Assembly (NCBI GenBank): GCA_943371425.1
Contig: CALRUR010000007.1
Coordinates: forward strand, 1 to 64,000
Direction of reading: 5' to 3'
DNA: 64,000 nt
Source: CAJBVG01 sp943371425
GTDB taxonomy: Bacteria > Bacteroidota > Bacteroidia > Sphingobacteriales > Sphingobacteriaceae
Positions 17,894 through 27,553 of this stretch are shown in pieces. How positions within the stretch are numbered: the first letter of the stretch is position 1; each line of letters starts with the position of its first letter. Made by a program: the position numbers and the translations under genes. The notes beneath the pieces were generated by a model. The model saw only the letters and a program-made list of their open reading frames with translations. It ran no database searches and was not told where the DNA came from.

Positions 17894-18946
17894 TTATAAA
17901 CTTATACGTGCACCAATTACATGTGTTCCATCAAACACATAAGTTGGAGAATACGCATAATCAATTGCAAACGTTGCTCCCTTATCATTAAGTGGTAACT
18001 CGAAAGTTGCACCCATAGATAAACCAGTGTAAACAGTTGGAGATAAGTCTTTATTGGTAATGTCTGACTGAGCATTATAACCTGCTCTCAACATTAAATA
18101 TTTCTTATATCCATACTCAGCACCTAAACCAATTTGGTCGTTAGAGAATGCATTCGAAGTAAAATTACCTAAAGCAGTGATTCTGTGTGATTCAGCTAAG
18201 TAGAAATCATAAGACAAACCAATGTTTAATAATGAAGGTAATTGGTATGCTTGTGACTTTCTATAACCCTCAACTGCAAAAGGAAGAGTTGGGTCAGTAA
18301 AGGTAGCCATCAAACCATCGCCTTGCATTACTAGATCTGGACCAATATTTCTTAACGAAATACCTAGTTTAAATTGCTCTAAACTTCCTGTTGAGTATTG
18401 TATACCTGCATCTAAAGCAAAACCATTTGCACGTAAATCTGCGATTGATTGTTGAATTCCTCTAACCGCTACTCCACCTCGAATACTATTCGAGAATTCT
18501 TTAGAATAGGCTACTGCAAAGTTTATCAATTGAGGTGAGAATTTACCTAAACCACCTTCTGGTCTGTCGTTTGTGGTTACATCAATATCTCCAAAATTCA
18601 TAGAGAAAATAGATACACCTAATACTCCATTATCAGAAACTCTTTGGCTCATTCCGAATGCGTTGATATTAACATCCGATCCTTTAAGCCATTGGCTACG
18701 TGAAAAAACAACCTCTGTTTTTTTTGTATAAGCAAGGCCACCAATATTTAAGTTTAAGGCTTCAACACCTCTGGCATTAGAACTGTTAAATCCTCCAAAA
18801 CCAGCGCTTCTAGCCCAAGGATTTATTAACAACTCATTTGCACCACCTGTTCCAGCTCTTTCACCATTACCAGCAATTAAAGCTGCTGGTAAAAGTGCTG
18901 TAAGAACAGATATATATGTAATTCTATAAAGTTTTTTCATATCCAT
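17894..18946 (-). CDS. PorV/PorQ-family outer membrane barrel protein
   Basis: The 350-residue protein has a signal peptide (ITYISVLTALLPAALIAG) and the FadL-like barrel N-terminus of the PorV/PorQ family: GGANELLINPWARSAGFGG, then NARGVEALNLNIGGLAYTKKTEVVFSRS. It ends in the aromatic/basic beta-strand VIGARISL expected of an outer membrane barrel. PorV and PorQ shuttle T9SS cargo to the sortase PorU. This copy is not next to porU but is the last gene of an operon with a TonB-dependent receptor and a large sorting-domain protein, which suggests a dedicated partner of that cargo. It could also be an unrelated transporter of the same fold. Confidence 0.8.
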   Translation of the reverse strand: MDMKKLYRITYISVLTALLPAALIAGNGERAGTGGANELLINPWARSAGFGGFNSSNARGVEALNLNIGGLAYTKKTEVVFSRSQWLKGSDVNINAFGMSQRVSDNGVLGVSIFSMNFGDIDVTTNDRPEGGLGKFSPQLINFAVAYSKEFSNSIRGGVAVRGIQQSIADLRANGFALDAGIQYSTGSLEQFKLGISLRNIGPDLVMQGDGLMATFTDPTLPFAVEGYRKSQAYQLPSLLNIGLSYDFYLAESHRITALGNFTSNAFSNDQIGLGAEYGYKKYLMLRAGYNAQSDITNKDLSPTVYTGLSMGATFELPLNDKGATFAIDYAYSPTYVFDGTHVIGARISL

Positions 18947-18964
18947 AATAATTTATGTTTAAGG

Positions 18965-21900
18965 TTAGAAGTTAGTGAAATCAACAGGTCTCATTACTCC
19001 CATCCATTTAAGTGTCTTCTCTCCAACACCTGGGCAATTTATGTGTATAATGTATACTCCAGTTGCAATAGGAATTCTATTTGCATTTCTTAAATCCCAC
19101 TCAACAAAAGTTTGTAAAGGATCTGATTTTGTGAAACGTCTAACTAAGATTCCGTTTGTGGTGTATATTGTAACACTTGCCTGTGCAGGTAGATTCGTGA
19201 TTCTTACACGATAATCATTTCTATCTGGCTCGTAACTTGAGTAAGCATAATAAGGATTTGGAACAATATTAATTAATTCTAAAGCCAACTTCTTATTCAA
19301 TGCCTCATCATTTGTAGCTCCCTTAATTACATTTTTATCATTGAAACCAAATGCTGGGAAACCACCATTTGAACCTGTAGATACGTTTGTGTAATATGGC
19401 TTAGAAACTCTTAACTTAACTTTTACATCTGTAGATAATAATGTTTGACCAGCTTTCAACACAGGAACATTCACCCAATCAACCATACTCAATACTTGGT
19501 ATTTAGCAGGATTTCCAGGATTATCAATGTTTGCATTCAAAATACTATGTATTTGGTTACAACCATCGTATTTTCTACGAGTAACATAAATAAAGTGACG
19601 ACCACCTTTATTAAAGAAATCTTGATTTGCAGTTGGGTTCCAAATCATATCATCTCCATTTTCAGCGGGTAAGTTCGAAGCTTCTGTAAAGAATATATTA
19701 ACTCTTTCGCCAGTTTCTAAATTAATAGCATATCCTGGAAATTTAGCACGACCTACTCCAAATCCAATGTCTTTCTTACGTAAGTTTAGTCGCTTTTGAG
19801 CCCCTTCGGTATTTGCTTCTGTACCAGTTCCTAATCCCGCTTCTAATACAACACAATCAGACCATTTTGTTTGATCGTTTGTAAATACAATATCATAACT
19901 TCCTAATGAATCAAATTTAGAGTTATTTGCATTTTTAGATGCAGGATCTAATAATGGAGTTGCTCTTCCATTTTCACTACTTATAGATCTTAATAACTTA
20001 TATGGAGCCCAAGTTGAACCTAGTATATTACCATAAGCATCATTTGGATCATTCGCCGGATCACCACTGTTAATCCATCCTAAAACTGAACTTGAAAATG
20101 TAGTTGTTCCATTAAAACCAGAATACCAAGGCTTTGTAGGGTCTTTAAATTCTAATGAAGCCCCTAAGAAACAGTTATTCTCATTGGCAATAGCACTAGG
20201 CTGACCAGGCTTGCCTTTAGTATTATCAACTACTATATAAAAACCTAAAGATGTTCTAGATTGTAATACCACACTACCATTTGGCAAGGTTCTAAATATT
20301 CTTTCTTCAGCAATTTGCTCATTAGGTGTTAAGGTATTTACTGCATCATAAGTAGTATCAGAAATCATTAACAATGAATCTGTATCTGCATCTCTCAATT
20401 CATATGATTTCATATCCGCTGTAAACTTAAGAACATAGTTACGCTTCTGAATTTTATTTGGGTCGAATACTTTTATGTATACTGGTCCATTCCCAGAAGT
20501 GTAAGAAACCGGTACTCCAGAAGTATTCGCAACAATTGCTGCTTCAGATTCTGGTGTTAACTCTAAACTTTGTCCGCCGTTTCCAGCTCCATCTAATTTA
20601 GTTAAGGCAATTGTTCTTTCGTAATCACCATTAATTAAACCGTTAATTACTTGTTTACCAACGGTTACATTTACCACACTTGTAGAAGTTCTACTAGGTA
20701 AATATTTAGTTGATTTTGCATTTCTTGAGTATGAATACGGTACGACTAAGAAGTAATAGGTTTTTCCATTAACTAATCTCGAATCGAAAGATGTTGAGAA
20801 TGCATCTGTATTTATTTCGAAATTATGTCTTATACCTTTGTTTTCACCCTCAACCATAATTTTGGCTTGCGTATTCTGAACCAATGGGTCAAATGCTTTA
20901 TTGATAATGGTGCTTACAGAATCTTGAATATCAACTTGGCCAATTTCAATTGCATTATTAACATCCTCTATTTGAGATGCAGAAACAGTACCATTTTTTA
21001 ATTGATATATTCTATACCCTTGGAACTTGTAATTATAAATAGACAGATCCTCGTTATCTAATTCATTCTGATTGTATTTTTCCGTTTTATCAGTATTTTG
21101 TAACGAAAGGATAATGCTTTGGTCTCCAGGTATTAAAACTGTACTAACTGGATCCGGACCATTTGCCAATTTAAAATCGTTATCAAATAAAATTTGTGCT
21201 TTATCATCTGCAACAATACCGGCTGCAATAGATGCGAATTGATCACCTGAACTAGCTCTAGCCCATACAGCACCAATAATAACTTCATTTACTGCACCAG
21301 GGTTTAAGGTAAATGGTCCTGATGATTGTACCATCCTTCTATCACCCGGAGATTGAGTTTCAGACCAATTAGGTCTTCCGTCTGGATCAGTTAAACCTGG
21401 GAATGCATAATGGCATGCGTCGGCACCACCCCTACCTGATGGAGTTCCATAGGTTAACGGTTGCCCATCTGCCCAGAAGCCTCTTAAATATCTATACAAT
21501 TCAATAGCGTCTCTTGGATCAGAATCAATGCCTGGTTGGCCTTGGTTGGTAAACAACATAAAAGTTGTCATTGGTAATTCATCACCATTTTCATCTTTCG
21601 GACCTCTAAAATAATCTATTCCAAAAATTGGAGGAGTAGTTCCATAACCTGGTGATGCTCCATCTTCGTCTGTTGCGTCGGCGTTATAAGTATAAGCAAA
21701 ACTTCTTCTTTTTGCTGCTAATGGCCCAGCTCCATCTGGATCTACCTCTGCCATGTTACAACCTACATAATCATCGTCTGCACCACCCAAATCTGAATCT
21801 GTAAAAACACCGAAATATGTATCATACAATGGAGAAGTTGCTCTATTCGCCACTCGATACTTGTAAAAGGTCATGTTGTTAATTTCATTTGAAGTTGAGA

Positions 21901-22690
21901 ATGCAAAAGCTGTACATTGAATCTCTAGTCCGATAGGCTCGCCACCCGGATATGCAGTATGCGTGTTTCCTTTATCGTTATAAACCCACCATATCATTTG
22001 ATCTGGGCGTGCACCAAGTACCCGTGGATCTAAGGTTGGGTAATCCCCATTTGCTGGAGAATAAAAACCATCACCATCTGAATCATTAAAAGGTGCTAAG
22101 TATTGAGTCTCCCCTCTACTTGCATCCCCATTTCCTGGCCAATCTAAAATAAAAGGCGTAGCTTCTTTTCCCCCTTTAAAATCGATAATGTCTTTTTCTA
22201 ATACACTAAATTGTTTGTCCCAGAAAGTACAATCGTCTTTATCTATATCAGCAGTTGATGTATCTAATGGTCCTGGCCAAAAATCTAAACCCCTCTGGCG
22301 ATATGTTTGTCCTGCAGTTTTTAACTGCCCACCATCATCCACTCCACCAAACCATAATGCCGAAGCAAATGAAGAATGTACACTTCTCTGTCCTGGGTCT
22401 ACTTTTGGTATTTCATAGGCAGCATTTCTTGTTCCAAATAAATCCCACCACATGTCACCACCATTAAATAATTTTGTTCTAACATTGTTTATTGCTAAGT
22501 CAACTTGTGAACTTGGCGGATCACACCCTGCTGCTATTTTCATAACAGTAGAATTGGGCTTAGGACCTAATTTGCCAGTATAATACCTTGCAAAAGAAGA
22601 TCCTGAGCTAAGTAGCATTGTAATCGTACCGATTGTAGCTACTAATAAACCTTTATTTATATATTTTCTCATTTTCTTTTTCCTTTCCAT
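18965..22690 (-). CDS. Large secreted protein with T9SS-like C-terminal domain
   Basis: This 1241-residue protein has a signal peptide (LLVATIGTITMLLSSGSSFA). Its long ectodomain has Asp/Gly-rich loops (DSDGDGFYSPANGDYP, PDGAGP) that look calcium-binding. A C-terminal domain starts at NIVPNPYYAYSSYE and continues with VTIYTTNGILVRRF, WDLRN and ATGVYIIHI, the hallmarks of T9SS type A sorting domains. An extra tail, MGVMRPVDFTNF, follows where most such domains end. The start at 22690 overlaps the receptor stop by one base; an ATG at 22672, preceded by a purine-rich stretch, is an alternative. It lies between a TonB-dependent receptor and a PorV/PorQ-type gene. The enzymatic or structural role is unknown. 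Confidence 0.78.
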   Translation of the reverse strand: MERKKKMRKYINKGLLVATIGTITMLLSSGSSFARYYTGKLGPKPNSTVMKIAAGCDPPSSQVDLAINNVRTKLFNGGDMWWDLFGTRNAAYEIPKVDPGQRSVHSSFASALWFGGVDDGGQLKTAGQTYRQRGLDFWPGPLDTSTADIDKDDCTFWDKQFSVLEKDIIDFKGGKEATPFILDWPGNGDASRGETQYLAPFNDSDGDGFYSPANGDYPTLDPRVLGARPDQMIWWVYNDKGNTHTAYPGGEPIGLEIQCTAFAFSTSNEINNMTFYKYRVANRATSPLYDTYFGVFTDSDLGGADDDYVGCNMAEVDPDGAGPLAAKRRSFAYTYNADATDEDGASPGYGTTPPIFGIDYFRGPKDENGDELPMTTFMLFTNQGQPGIDSDPRDAIELYRYLRGFWADGQPLTYGTPSGRGGADACHYAFPGLTDPDGRPNWSETQSPGDRRMVQSSGPFTLNPGAVNEVIIGAVWARASSGDQFASIAAGIVADDKAQILFDNDFKLANGPDPVSTVLIPGDQSIILSLQNTDKTEKYNQNELDNEDLSIYNYKFQGYRIYQLKNGTVSASQIEDVNNAIEIGQVDIQDSVSTIINKAFDPLVQNTQAKIMVEGENKGIRHNFEINTDAFSTSFDSRLVNGKTYYFLVVPYSYSRNAKSTKYLPSRTSTSVVNVTVGKQVINGLINGDYERTIALTKLDGAGNGGQSLELTPESEAAIVANTSGVPVSYTSGNGPVYIKVFDPNKIQKRNYVLKFTADMKSYELRDADTDSLLMISDTTYDAVNTLTPNEQIAEERIFRTLPNGSVVLQSRTSLGFYIVVDNTKGKPGQPSAIANENNCFLGASLEFKDPTKPWYSGFNGTTTFSSSVLGWINSGDPANDPNDAYGNILGSTWAPYKLLRSISSENGRATPLLDPASKNANNSKFDSLGSYDIVFTNDQTKWSDCVVLEAGLGTGTEANTEGAQKRLNLRKKDIGFGVGRAKFPGYAINLETGERVNIFFTEASNLPAENGDDMIWNPTANQDFFNKGGRHFIYVTRRKYDGCNQIHSILNANIDNPGNPAKYQVLSMVDWVNVPVLKAGQTLLSTDVKVKLRVSKPYYTNVSTGSNGGFPAFGFNDKNVIKGATNDEALNKKLALELINIVPNPYYAYSSYEPDRNDYRVRITNLPAQASVTIYTTNGILVRRFTKSDPLQTFVEWDLRNANRIPIATGVYIIHINCPGVGEKTLKWMGVMRPVDFTNF

Positions 22691-25600
22691 TAGAAGTTAT
22701 AAATCGCACCTAATCTTATTACTCTTGGTAAACGGAAGTTATTAGGATCATTTACTCTAATTTTATATAAGTCGATGTACGAATCAATATTTCCTGCTGT
22801 ACCAATTCCGTTTAAAAAATCAGCAGATTGTGTTGAAGCCAAGAAACCATCGTCATCTGGCAAACCAGTTGCAGGGTAAACACTTGCAATACGTTCTGTA
22901 TCAAATAAATTTTGAACCAATAAATAAACGTTTAATGTTGTATTTCTACCCTTACCCTCTGCGTTTTTAGCGGTTAAAGCAAAATCTTTATCTAAACGTA
23001 AATCAATGTTGTACTGCCAAGGTAAACGAGACCCATTAATTTCTCCAACTAATCTTCTGAAACGAGTATCATCTGCCGCTAAAATATTTTGAACTATGTT
23101 TTGAGAAATTCTAGAATAAGGAGTTCCTGAACCAGCTCTAAATATTAAATTTACTCCAACATTCTCTAATACTTTTTGCAAACTTGCTGGACCAGTATAC
23201 CCTGTTCCTTCACCATAACGATAATCAATAGTGGTAACTATTGTATGTCGCTGATCATAATCTAACGGCAATGCAATACGAATTGGTTCCGACTCACCGC
23301 TTGATATTAAATTCGCTGCTGAGTTAGCATCAGAACCTGTACCGTTAGCAAATTGTAATGTATAGGCTGCGTTTACTTGTATATTGTTGGTTCTTCTTAA
23401 ATCATATTGTAAAGTGAATCCTTTAATTGTACCAAAGTCTCTGTTCTCATATGTTAAATACGAGGTTGGATATGCAGTTGAAATTTGTACTTGTTGGAAG
23501 TTGTCTTTTAACTCCTTGTAAAAAGCAGTTAATGTAATTGCAGACGAGTTTCCTAATTTTTGCTTAAATCCAAATTGGTAGTTAATTGTCTTCTCTGGTT
23601 TCAAATCAGGACTGATAATAACTTGACCTTGACGACCTAAAGATTGTAAGTAATAAGTTACTGGATTAGAAAACACGTTTGTACGTGGACGTTGTGTTAA
23701 CACATCATAGTTAGCAAAGAAACTTGCTACATCTGATATTGGAAATGAGAACGCAATACGAGGCATAATTTGTGTTTGTGGCTCGTAATCTTTAAATGCA
23801 CCAGTTGTTAAGGTTGGAGTATTTGAAGAGTCTAGTGCTGAACTTGCTAACCAAGGTGTAGGACGACCAGTTGCTAAACTTCTAATTTCATTAAAATCCT
23901 GAACAACATTACCTTCTGGATCGTAAAATACATCTCCAGAACGGTAACCTCTTATGTTACTTGCAGAACTTGGATCGTCAACATAAACTGTTGCATCAGA
24001 TGGTATATTAGAAGGACGTGAAGCTAACTCACCAGCAGTACGAGTTTCAAATAAAGAATATTTGTCTTTCAATACTTGTTGGTTTGCATCAAAACGATCC
24101 ACACGAACTCCTAAGTTAAATACGATGTCTTTAAATGTAAATTTATCTTGTATATAACCTGCAGTATAAATTGGGCGGAACGCACCAATAGGTCTGGTAT
24201 TAACATTCGCTGGATTTAAGAAATCCTCCATTGTTACGTTATCATTTGATTTTTTTCCATCAAACGTATAACCATTATATGTATAAGCTAATCCAGATGG
24301 ATTGAATAAATCCAAAAGATTAGTTGCACTAAACATGTCTAAACTAAATGTGCTAGGATCATATGCATCAATGTCTACAAAATCACCTGGGTTTAATCCC
24401 AATTTAGTACGAATATTTTGTGCAAATAAAGTGGTTGCATCGTTGTAGCTATTTTGAGTACCTAATGCAAAGGTGTTATCATTAATTAAGGTAACATTTG
24501 GATTTGTTACATCTAATGTCATGTTAGCATAATCAATTGCCGATTCGTCAACTCTTAAGTATGAGTTTTGTTGTTGACGCATAATGGTCCACAAACCTCT
24601 TGGGTTAATTCTGAATCTGCTTTCAATTCTTTGCTCATACTCAATACCAATTTGTATAGCATGACCTTTCAAATCTGCCGACGCCATAGCTGTAATTCTG
24701 TACTGATCACTGTTATTTATATCGTACAAGTTTGAAATAGTACCTGGTACGTTAAATAAACCACCATATATTTGCTGTGCTGTTCCACCGTTAGCAATAC
24801 CTGTTAATGCAGTGAAACTAGAAACGTTTGTATATGTGAACAAATCTGTAGAAGAAAGAGCTTCTTGTTCGTTCATGTAATTAATAAGATTTGTATTGTA
24901 TTGCGCAATGTATGGGTTTAATGAACCTGCAGTAAATGTTAATCCTGAGTCAACTTTTCCACCAGTACTTGCAAATGCTAAGTTTGAAACGGTGTATGTT
25001 TTACCATCAGAACCCATTAATGTATCTATTTGGTTATCGCCATTTGCATCAGATAATCCTTGAAAGAATCTTCTATCTGTTGTAAAGTTTCCTAAATGGC
25101 CATATTCAAAAAATCTATCTCTATGGTTAATATCTTCTTGAACTCTATGGTCACGAGAGAAATCTGCTTGAATTGTATAGTAAGCATTCTTCAATAACGA
25201 TTTAGAATCGTCGCCAGATTGATTGAATTTTTGAGTATAACGACCAAATACTCTAAAGTTATTACGAGTGAACAAACCGTTATTTTCTGAATTAAACAAC
25301 ATGTTATTTCTATTATATACTCGTTGACGTTGTGAAGTACCACTAAAGCCTAAAGCAAAAGTATTATTTAAACTAGGTTGAAAATCGAAACGTGTACTAA
25401 AGTTTAAGTTTCTATTTTCATTATCGTCTTGTGCTTTTTGTTTTTCTAAATCTGTTGCCCTTGCATAAAATGTAGTTGGAATTCTAACAATACCACTTCT
25501 GTTTGGAGTTGGACCAGCAATTGTAGATAATTGAGTAGGATTTGCACGAATTGCATCTATATAACTATCCTTACCTTTATATGCACCGACATATGATGGA

Positions 25601-26472
25601 TCTTGATCTCTACGCGATTCTAACTCAATAGAAGCGAAATATCCAATAAGTGGGGTTGGGTTGTCTGTATCTTTGTCTTTCATTACTAAAGGACCACTCA
25701 CGTTACCACTAACTAAATTGTAGCCATAACCATCCAAAAATTCTGAAGTAACTGCTTCAACTCCTCCGTTGAATTTTTTCGAAGGACCTTTAGTAGTAAT
25801 TGTTACGATACCACCTGTAGCATCACCGTATTGAGCGGGCACACCACCTGTTATAACTGTAATTTGTTCAATTGCACCTTGAGGTAAATTTGTAACACCT
25901 CTCACTTTCACACCATCAATGTAGTAATCGTTCGCATCTGTACGAGAACCTTTAACACTCAAGGCAGCACCTTCATCTGCTTGGTATACACCTGCAGTAG
26001 TTGATACTAATGAGTTAATGTTACGTGTAGGTAACTTAACGATTTCTGCAGCGTTTAAACTTCCTCCTGCAACGGTATTGTCAATCTCGATTAATGGTTT
26101 AGCATAATCTGAAACTGTAACCTCTGCAATGTTTTTAACACTTGCAGCCATATCAAAGTTTTGATAGGTTTGTTTGTTGGATGTAATAATCAAACCATTG
26201 ATTAAACGATCGTTGTAACCAATAATTTTTACTCGTACATCGTACTTACCTGGGGGAATAGGCTTGATGACAAAATTACCATCAAAATCCGTTTGTTGTG
26301 CGGCTACTTGTGAACCAGATTGTTCAACAATAACTGCTGCGAACGGGATCCCTTCCTTTGTCTTTGCGTCTTGTACTTTACCTCGTAACTCCCCTGCACC
26401 ACTCTGTGCAAATAAGGAACCACTATAGGCAATAGATAACAAGAGTAAGAATGCGTAGAACTTTCTCATCAT
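22690..26472 (-). CDS. TonB-dependent receptor with carboxypeptidase-regulatory domain
   Basis: The 1260-residue outer membrane protein has a signal peptide ending near AQSGAGE. A carboxypeptidase-D regulatory-like domain follows (GKVQDAKTKEGIPFAAVIVE, GNFVIKPIPPGKYDVRVKIIGY), then a plug domain (RNINSLVSTTAGVY, YYIDGVKVRG, GGVPAQYGDATGGIVTITTK). A large beta-barrel ends in RLGAIYNF. No SusD-like lipoprotein gene accompanies it, unlike a polysaccharide utilisation locus. It is instead followed by a sorting-domain protein and a PorV/PorQ-family barrel in one operon. Substrate import and a role in surface assembly are both possible; the substrate is unknown. Confidence 0.88.
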   Translation of the reverse strand: MMRKFYAFLLLLSIAYSGSLFAQSGAGELRGKVQDAKTKEGIPFAAVIVEQSGSQVAAQQTDFDGNFVIKPIPPGKYDVRVKIIGYNDRLINGLIITSNKQTYQNFDMAASVKNIAEVTVSDYAKPLIEIDNTVAGGSLNAAEIVKLPTRNINSLVSTTAGVYQADEGAALSVKGSRTDANDYYIDGVKVRGVTNLPQGAIEQITVITGGVPAQYGDATGGIVTITTKGPSKKFNGGVEAVTSEFLDGYGYNLVSGNVSGPLVMKDKDTDNPTPLIGYFASIELESRRDQDPSYVGAYKGKDSYIDAIRANPTQLSTIAGPTPNRSGIVRIPTTFYARATDLEKQKAQDDNENRNLNFSTRFDFQPSLNNTFALGFSGTSQRQRVYNRNNMLFNSENNGLFTRNNFRVFGRYTQKFNQSGDDSKSLLKNAYYTIQADFSRDHRVQEDINHRDRFFEYGHLGNFTTDRRFFQGLSDANGDNQIDTLMGSDGKTYTVSNLAFASTGGKVDSGLTFTAGSLNPYIAQYNTNLINYMNEQEALSSTDLFTYTNVSSFTALTGIANGGTAQQIYGGLFNVPGTISNLYDINNSDQYRITAMASADLKGHAIQIGIEYEQRIESRFRINPRGLWTIMRQQQNSYLRVDESAIDYANMTLDVTNPNVTLINDNTFALGTQNSYNDATTLFAQNIRTKLGLNPGDFVDIDAYDPSTFSLDMFSATNLLDLFNPSGLAYTYNGYTFDGKKSNDNVTMEDFLNPANVNTRPIGAFRPIYTAGYIQDKFTFKDIVFNLGVRVDRFDANQQVLKDKYSLFETRTAGELASRPSNIPSDATVYVDDPSSASNIRGYRSGDVFYDPEGNVVQDFNEIRSLATGRPTPWLASSALDSSNTPTLTTGAFKDYEPQTQIMPRIAFSFPISDVASFFANYDVLTQRPRTNVFSNPVTYYLQSLGRQGQVIISPDLKPEKTINYQFGFKQKLGNSSAITLTAFYKELKDNFQQVQISTAYPTSYLTYENRDFGTIKGFTLQYDLRRTNNIQVNAAYTLQFANGTGSDANSAANLISSGESEPIRIALPLDYDQRHTIVTTIDYRYGEGTGYTGPASLQKVLENVGVNLIFRAGSGTPYSRISQNIVQNILAADDTRFRRLVGEINGSRLPWQYNIDLRLDKDFALTAKNAEGKGRNTTLNVYLLVQNLFDTERIASVYPATGLPDDDGFLASTQSADFLNGIGTAGNIDSYIDLYKIRVNDPNNFRLPRVIRLGAIYNF

Positions 26473-26509
26473 AATATTGATCTAAGGGTTTTTAAATTTT
26501 TATTAATCA

Positions 26510-26542
26510 TAAAGATAATTGTTAAAAAACGTTAATTCCAAA
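26510..26542 (-). promoter_or_regulatory. Promoter of the receptor/cargo/PorV-like operon
   Basis: Read on the minus strand, TTTG (26542-26539) and TATCTTTA (26517-26510) are separated by 21 bp, one mismatch from the Bacteroidota consensus TTTG-N(17-23)-TAnnTTTG. It lies 38 bp upstream of the receptor start with no other gene between. Confidence 0.5.
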
Positions 26543-26617
26543 TAAAAGTAAGATAAATGTTACACTTTCATTAAATATTCGAAATACGATTTCTATATAA
26601 TTTTCGTTTTCAGCAAC

Positions 26618-27553
26618 TTATGCGTTTAATGTGCCTGTAAGCAATTTTTGAACTAAAACCTCCGAAATTTTTTCATACGATTCGTAGGTCCATCCAGCAA
26701 TATGACTGCTTAAAATCACATTATTTGCATTAACTAACTCTTTATACCACTCATTATCATCTCCTTCTAAAGAATTAATCCTTTCGTCTTCGAGAACATC
26801 TAAGCAGGCCCCCAATACTTTGCCAAATTTTAAAGCTTCTACCAAATCTGACGTTTTAATGACTTTTCCCCTAGATGTGTTTATTAAAATGGGCTTTTTT
26901 GATAGTGTATCAAAAAAGTGACGATTAATCATGTGACTTGTTTCTGACGAAAGCGGAATGTGTAAACTTATAATGTCCGACTCTACTTTTATAGCATTTA
27001 TAGACACTTCTGTAACATATGCGTCCGAAAAATTAGACAAATACTTGTCGTAGGCTATTACATTCATCTCAAAACCCGAAAGTTTTTTAGCTAAACATTT
27101 ACCTGTATTACCATATCCAATTATTCCAATAGTTTTTCCTTTTAATTCAAATCCTCGATTCTCTTCTCTTAACCAAATCTTATCACGAATTTCTCTATCA
27201 GATTTATTAATATTACGAACTAAGTTTAACAATAATCCTATAGTATGTTCTGCTACTGCATCTCTATTTCCCTCTGGTGCATTTATTAGTTTGATGTTTT
27301 TTATTCGTGCATATTCTTCATCAATATTATCCATGCCCGCACCAGCTCTTGCAATTATAAAATCATTAGGCATTACATCTATAATTTCTTTATCTATAAA
27401 AAATTTAGAACGTACCAAAAGCACATCATAAAAAGGGATTTCGGCCATTAACTCTTTTTTAGTTAAGCTAAATTTTTCTGTTATTAAATGCCCTGCCGCT
27501 TCCATTTTTTTATGGAAGATTTGATGCACTTCATCTACTGCTAGAATTTTCAT
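26618..27553 (-). CDS. D-isomer-specific 2-hydroxyacid dehydrogenase
   Basis: The 311-residue enzyme has the two-domain fold of D-2-hydroxyacid dehydrogenases. The NAD-binding motif is GIIGYGNTGKCLAKKL near residue 142. INTSRGKVIKTSDLVEAL and the catalytic histidine in SSHIAGWTYES lie further on. GRAGAGMDN-like and PEGNRDAVAEHTIGLLL segments resemble phosphoglycerate dehydrogenase SerA of the short type without an ACT domain. It is therefore plausibly a serine-pathway enzyme, but other 2-hydroxyacid substrates cannot be excluded. Its start overlaps the rsmA stop by 4 bp. Confidence 0.85.
   Translation of the reverse strand: MKILAVDEVHQIFHKKMEAAGHLITEKFSLTKKELMAEIPFYDVLLVRSKFFIDKEIIDVMPNDFIIARAGAGMDNIDEEYARIKNIKLINAPEGNRDAVAEHTIGLLLNLVRNINKSDREIRDKIWLREENRGFELKGKTIGIIGYGNTGKCLAKKLSGFEMNVIAYDKYLSNFSDAYVTEVSINAIKVESDIISLHIPLSSETSHMINRHFFDTLSKKPILINTSRGKVIKTSDLVEALKFGKVLGACLDVLEDERINSLEGDDNEWYKELVNANNVILSSHIAGWTYESYEKISEVLVQKLLTGTLNA

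Noticed and set aside
17894..18946. Naming this gene porV
   Set aside because: It has the PorV/PorQ fold but sits away from porU; the true porV is expected next to porU beyond the right edge, so only a family name is justified.
22690..26472. A SusC/SusD polysaccharide utilisation locus
   Set aside because: No SusD-like lipoprotein or glycoside hydrolase gene is adjacent, and the downstream genes are a sorting-domain protein and a PorV/PorQ-type barrel.
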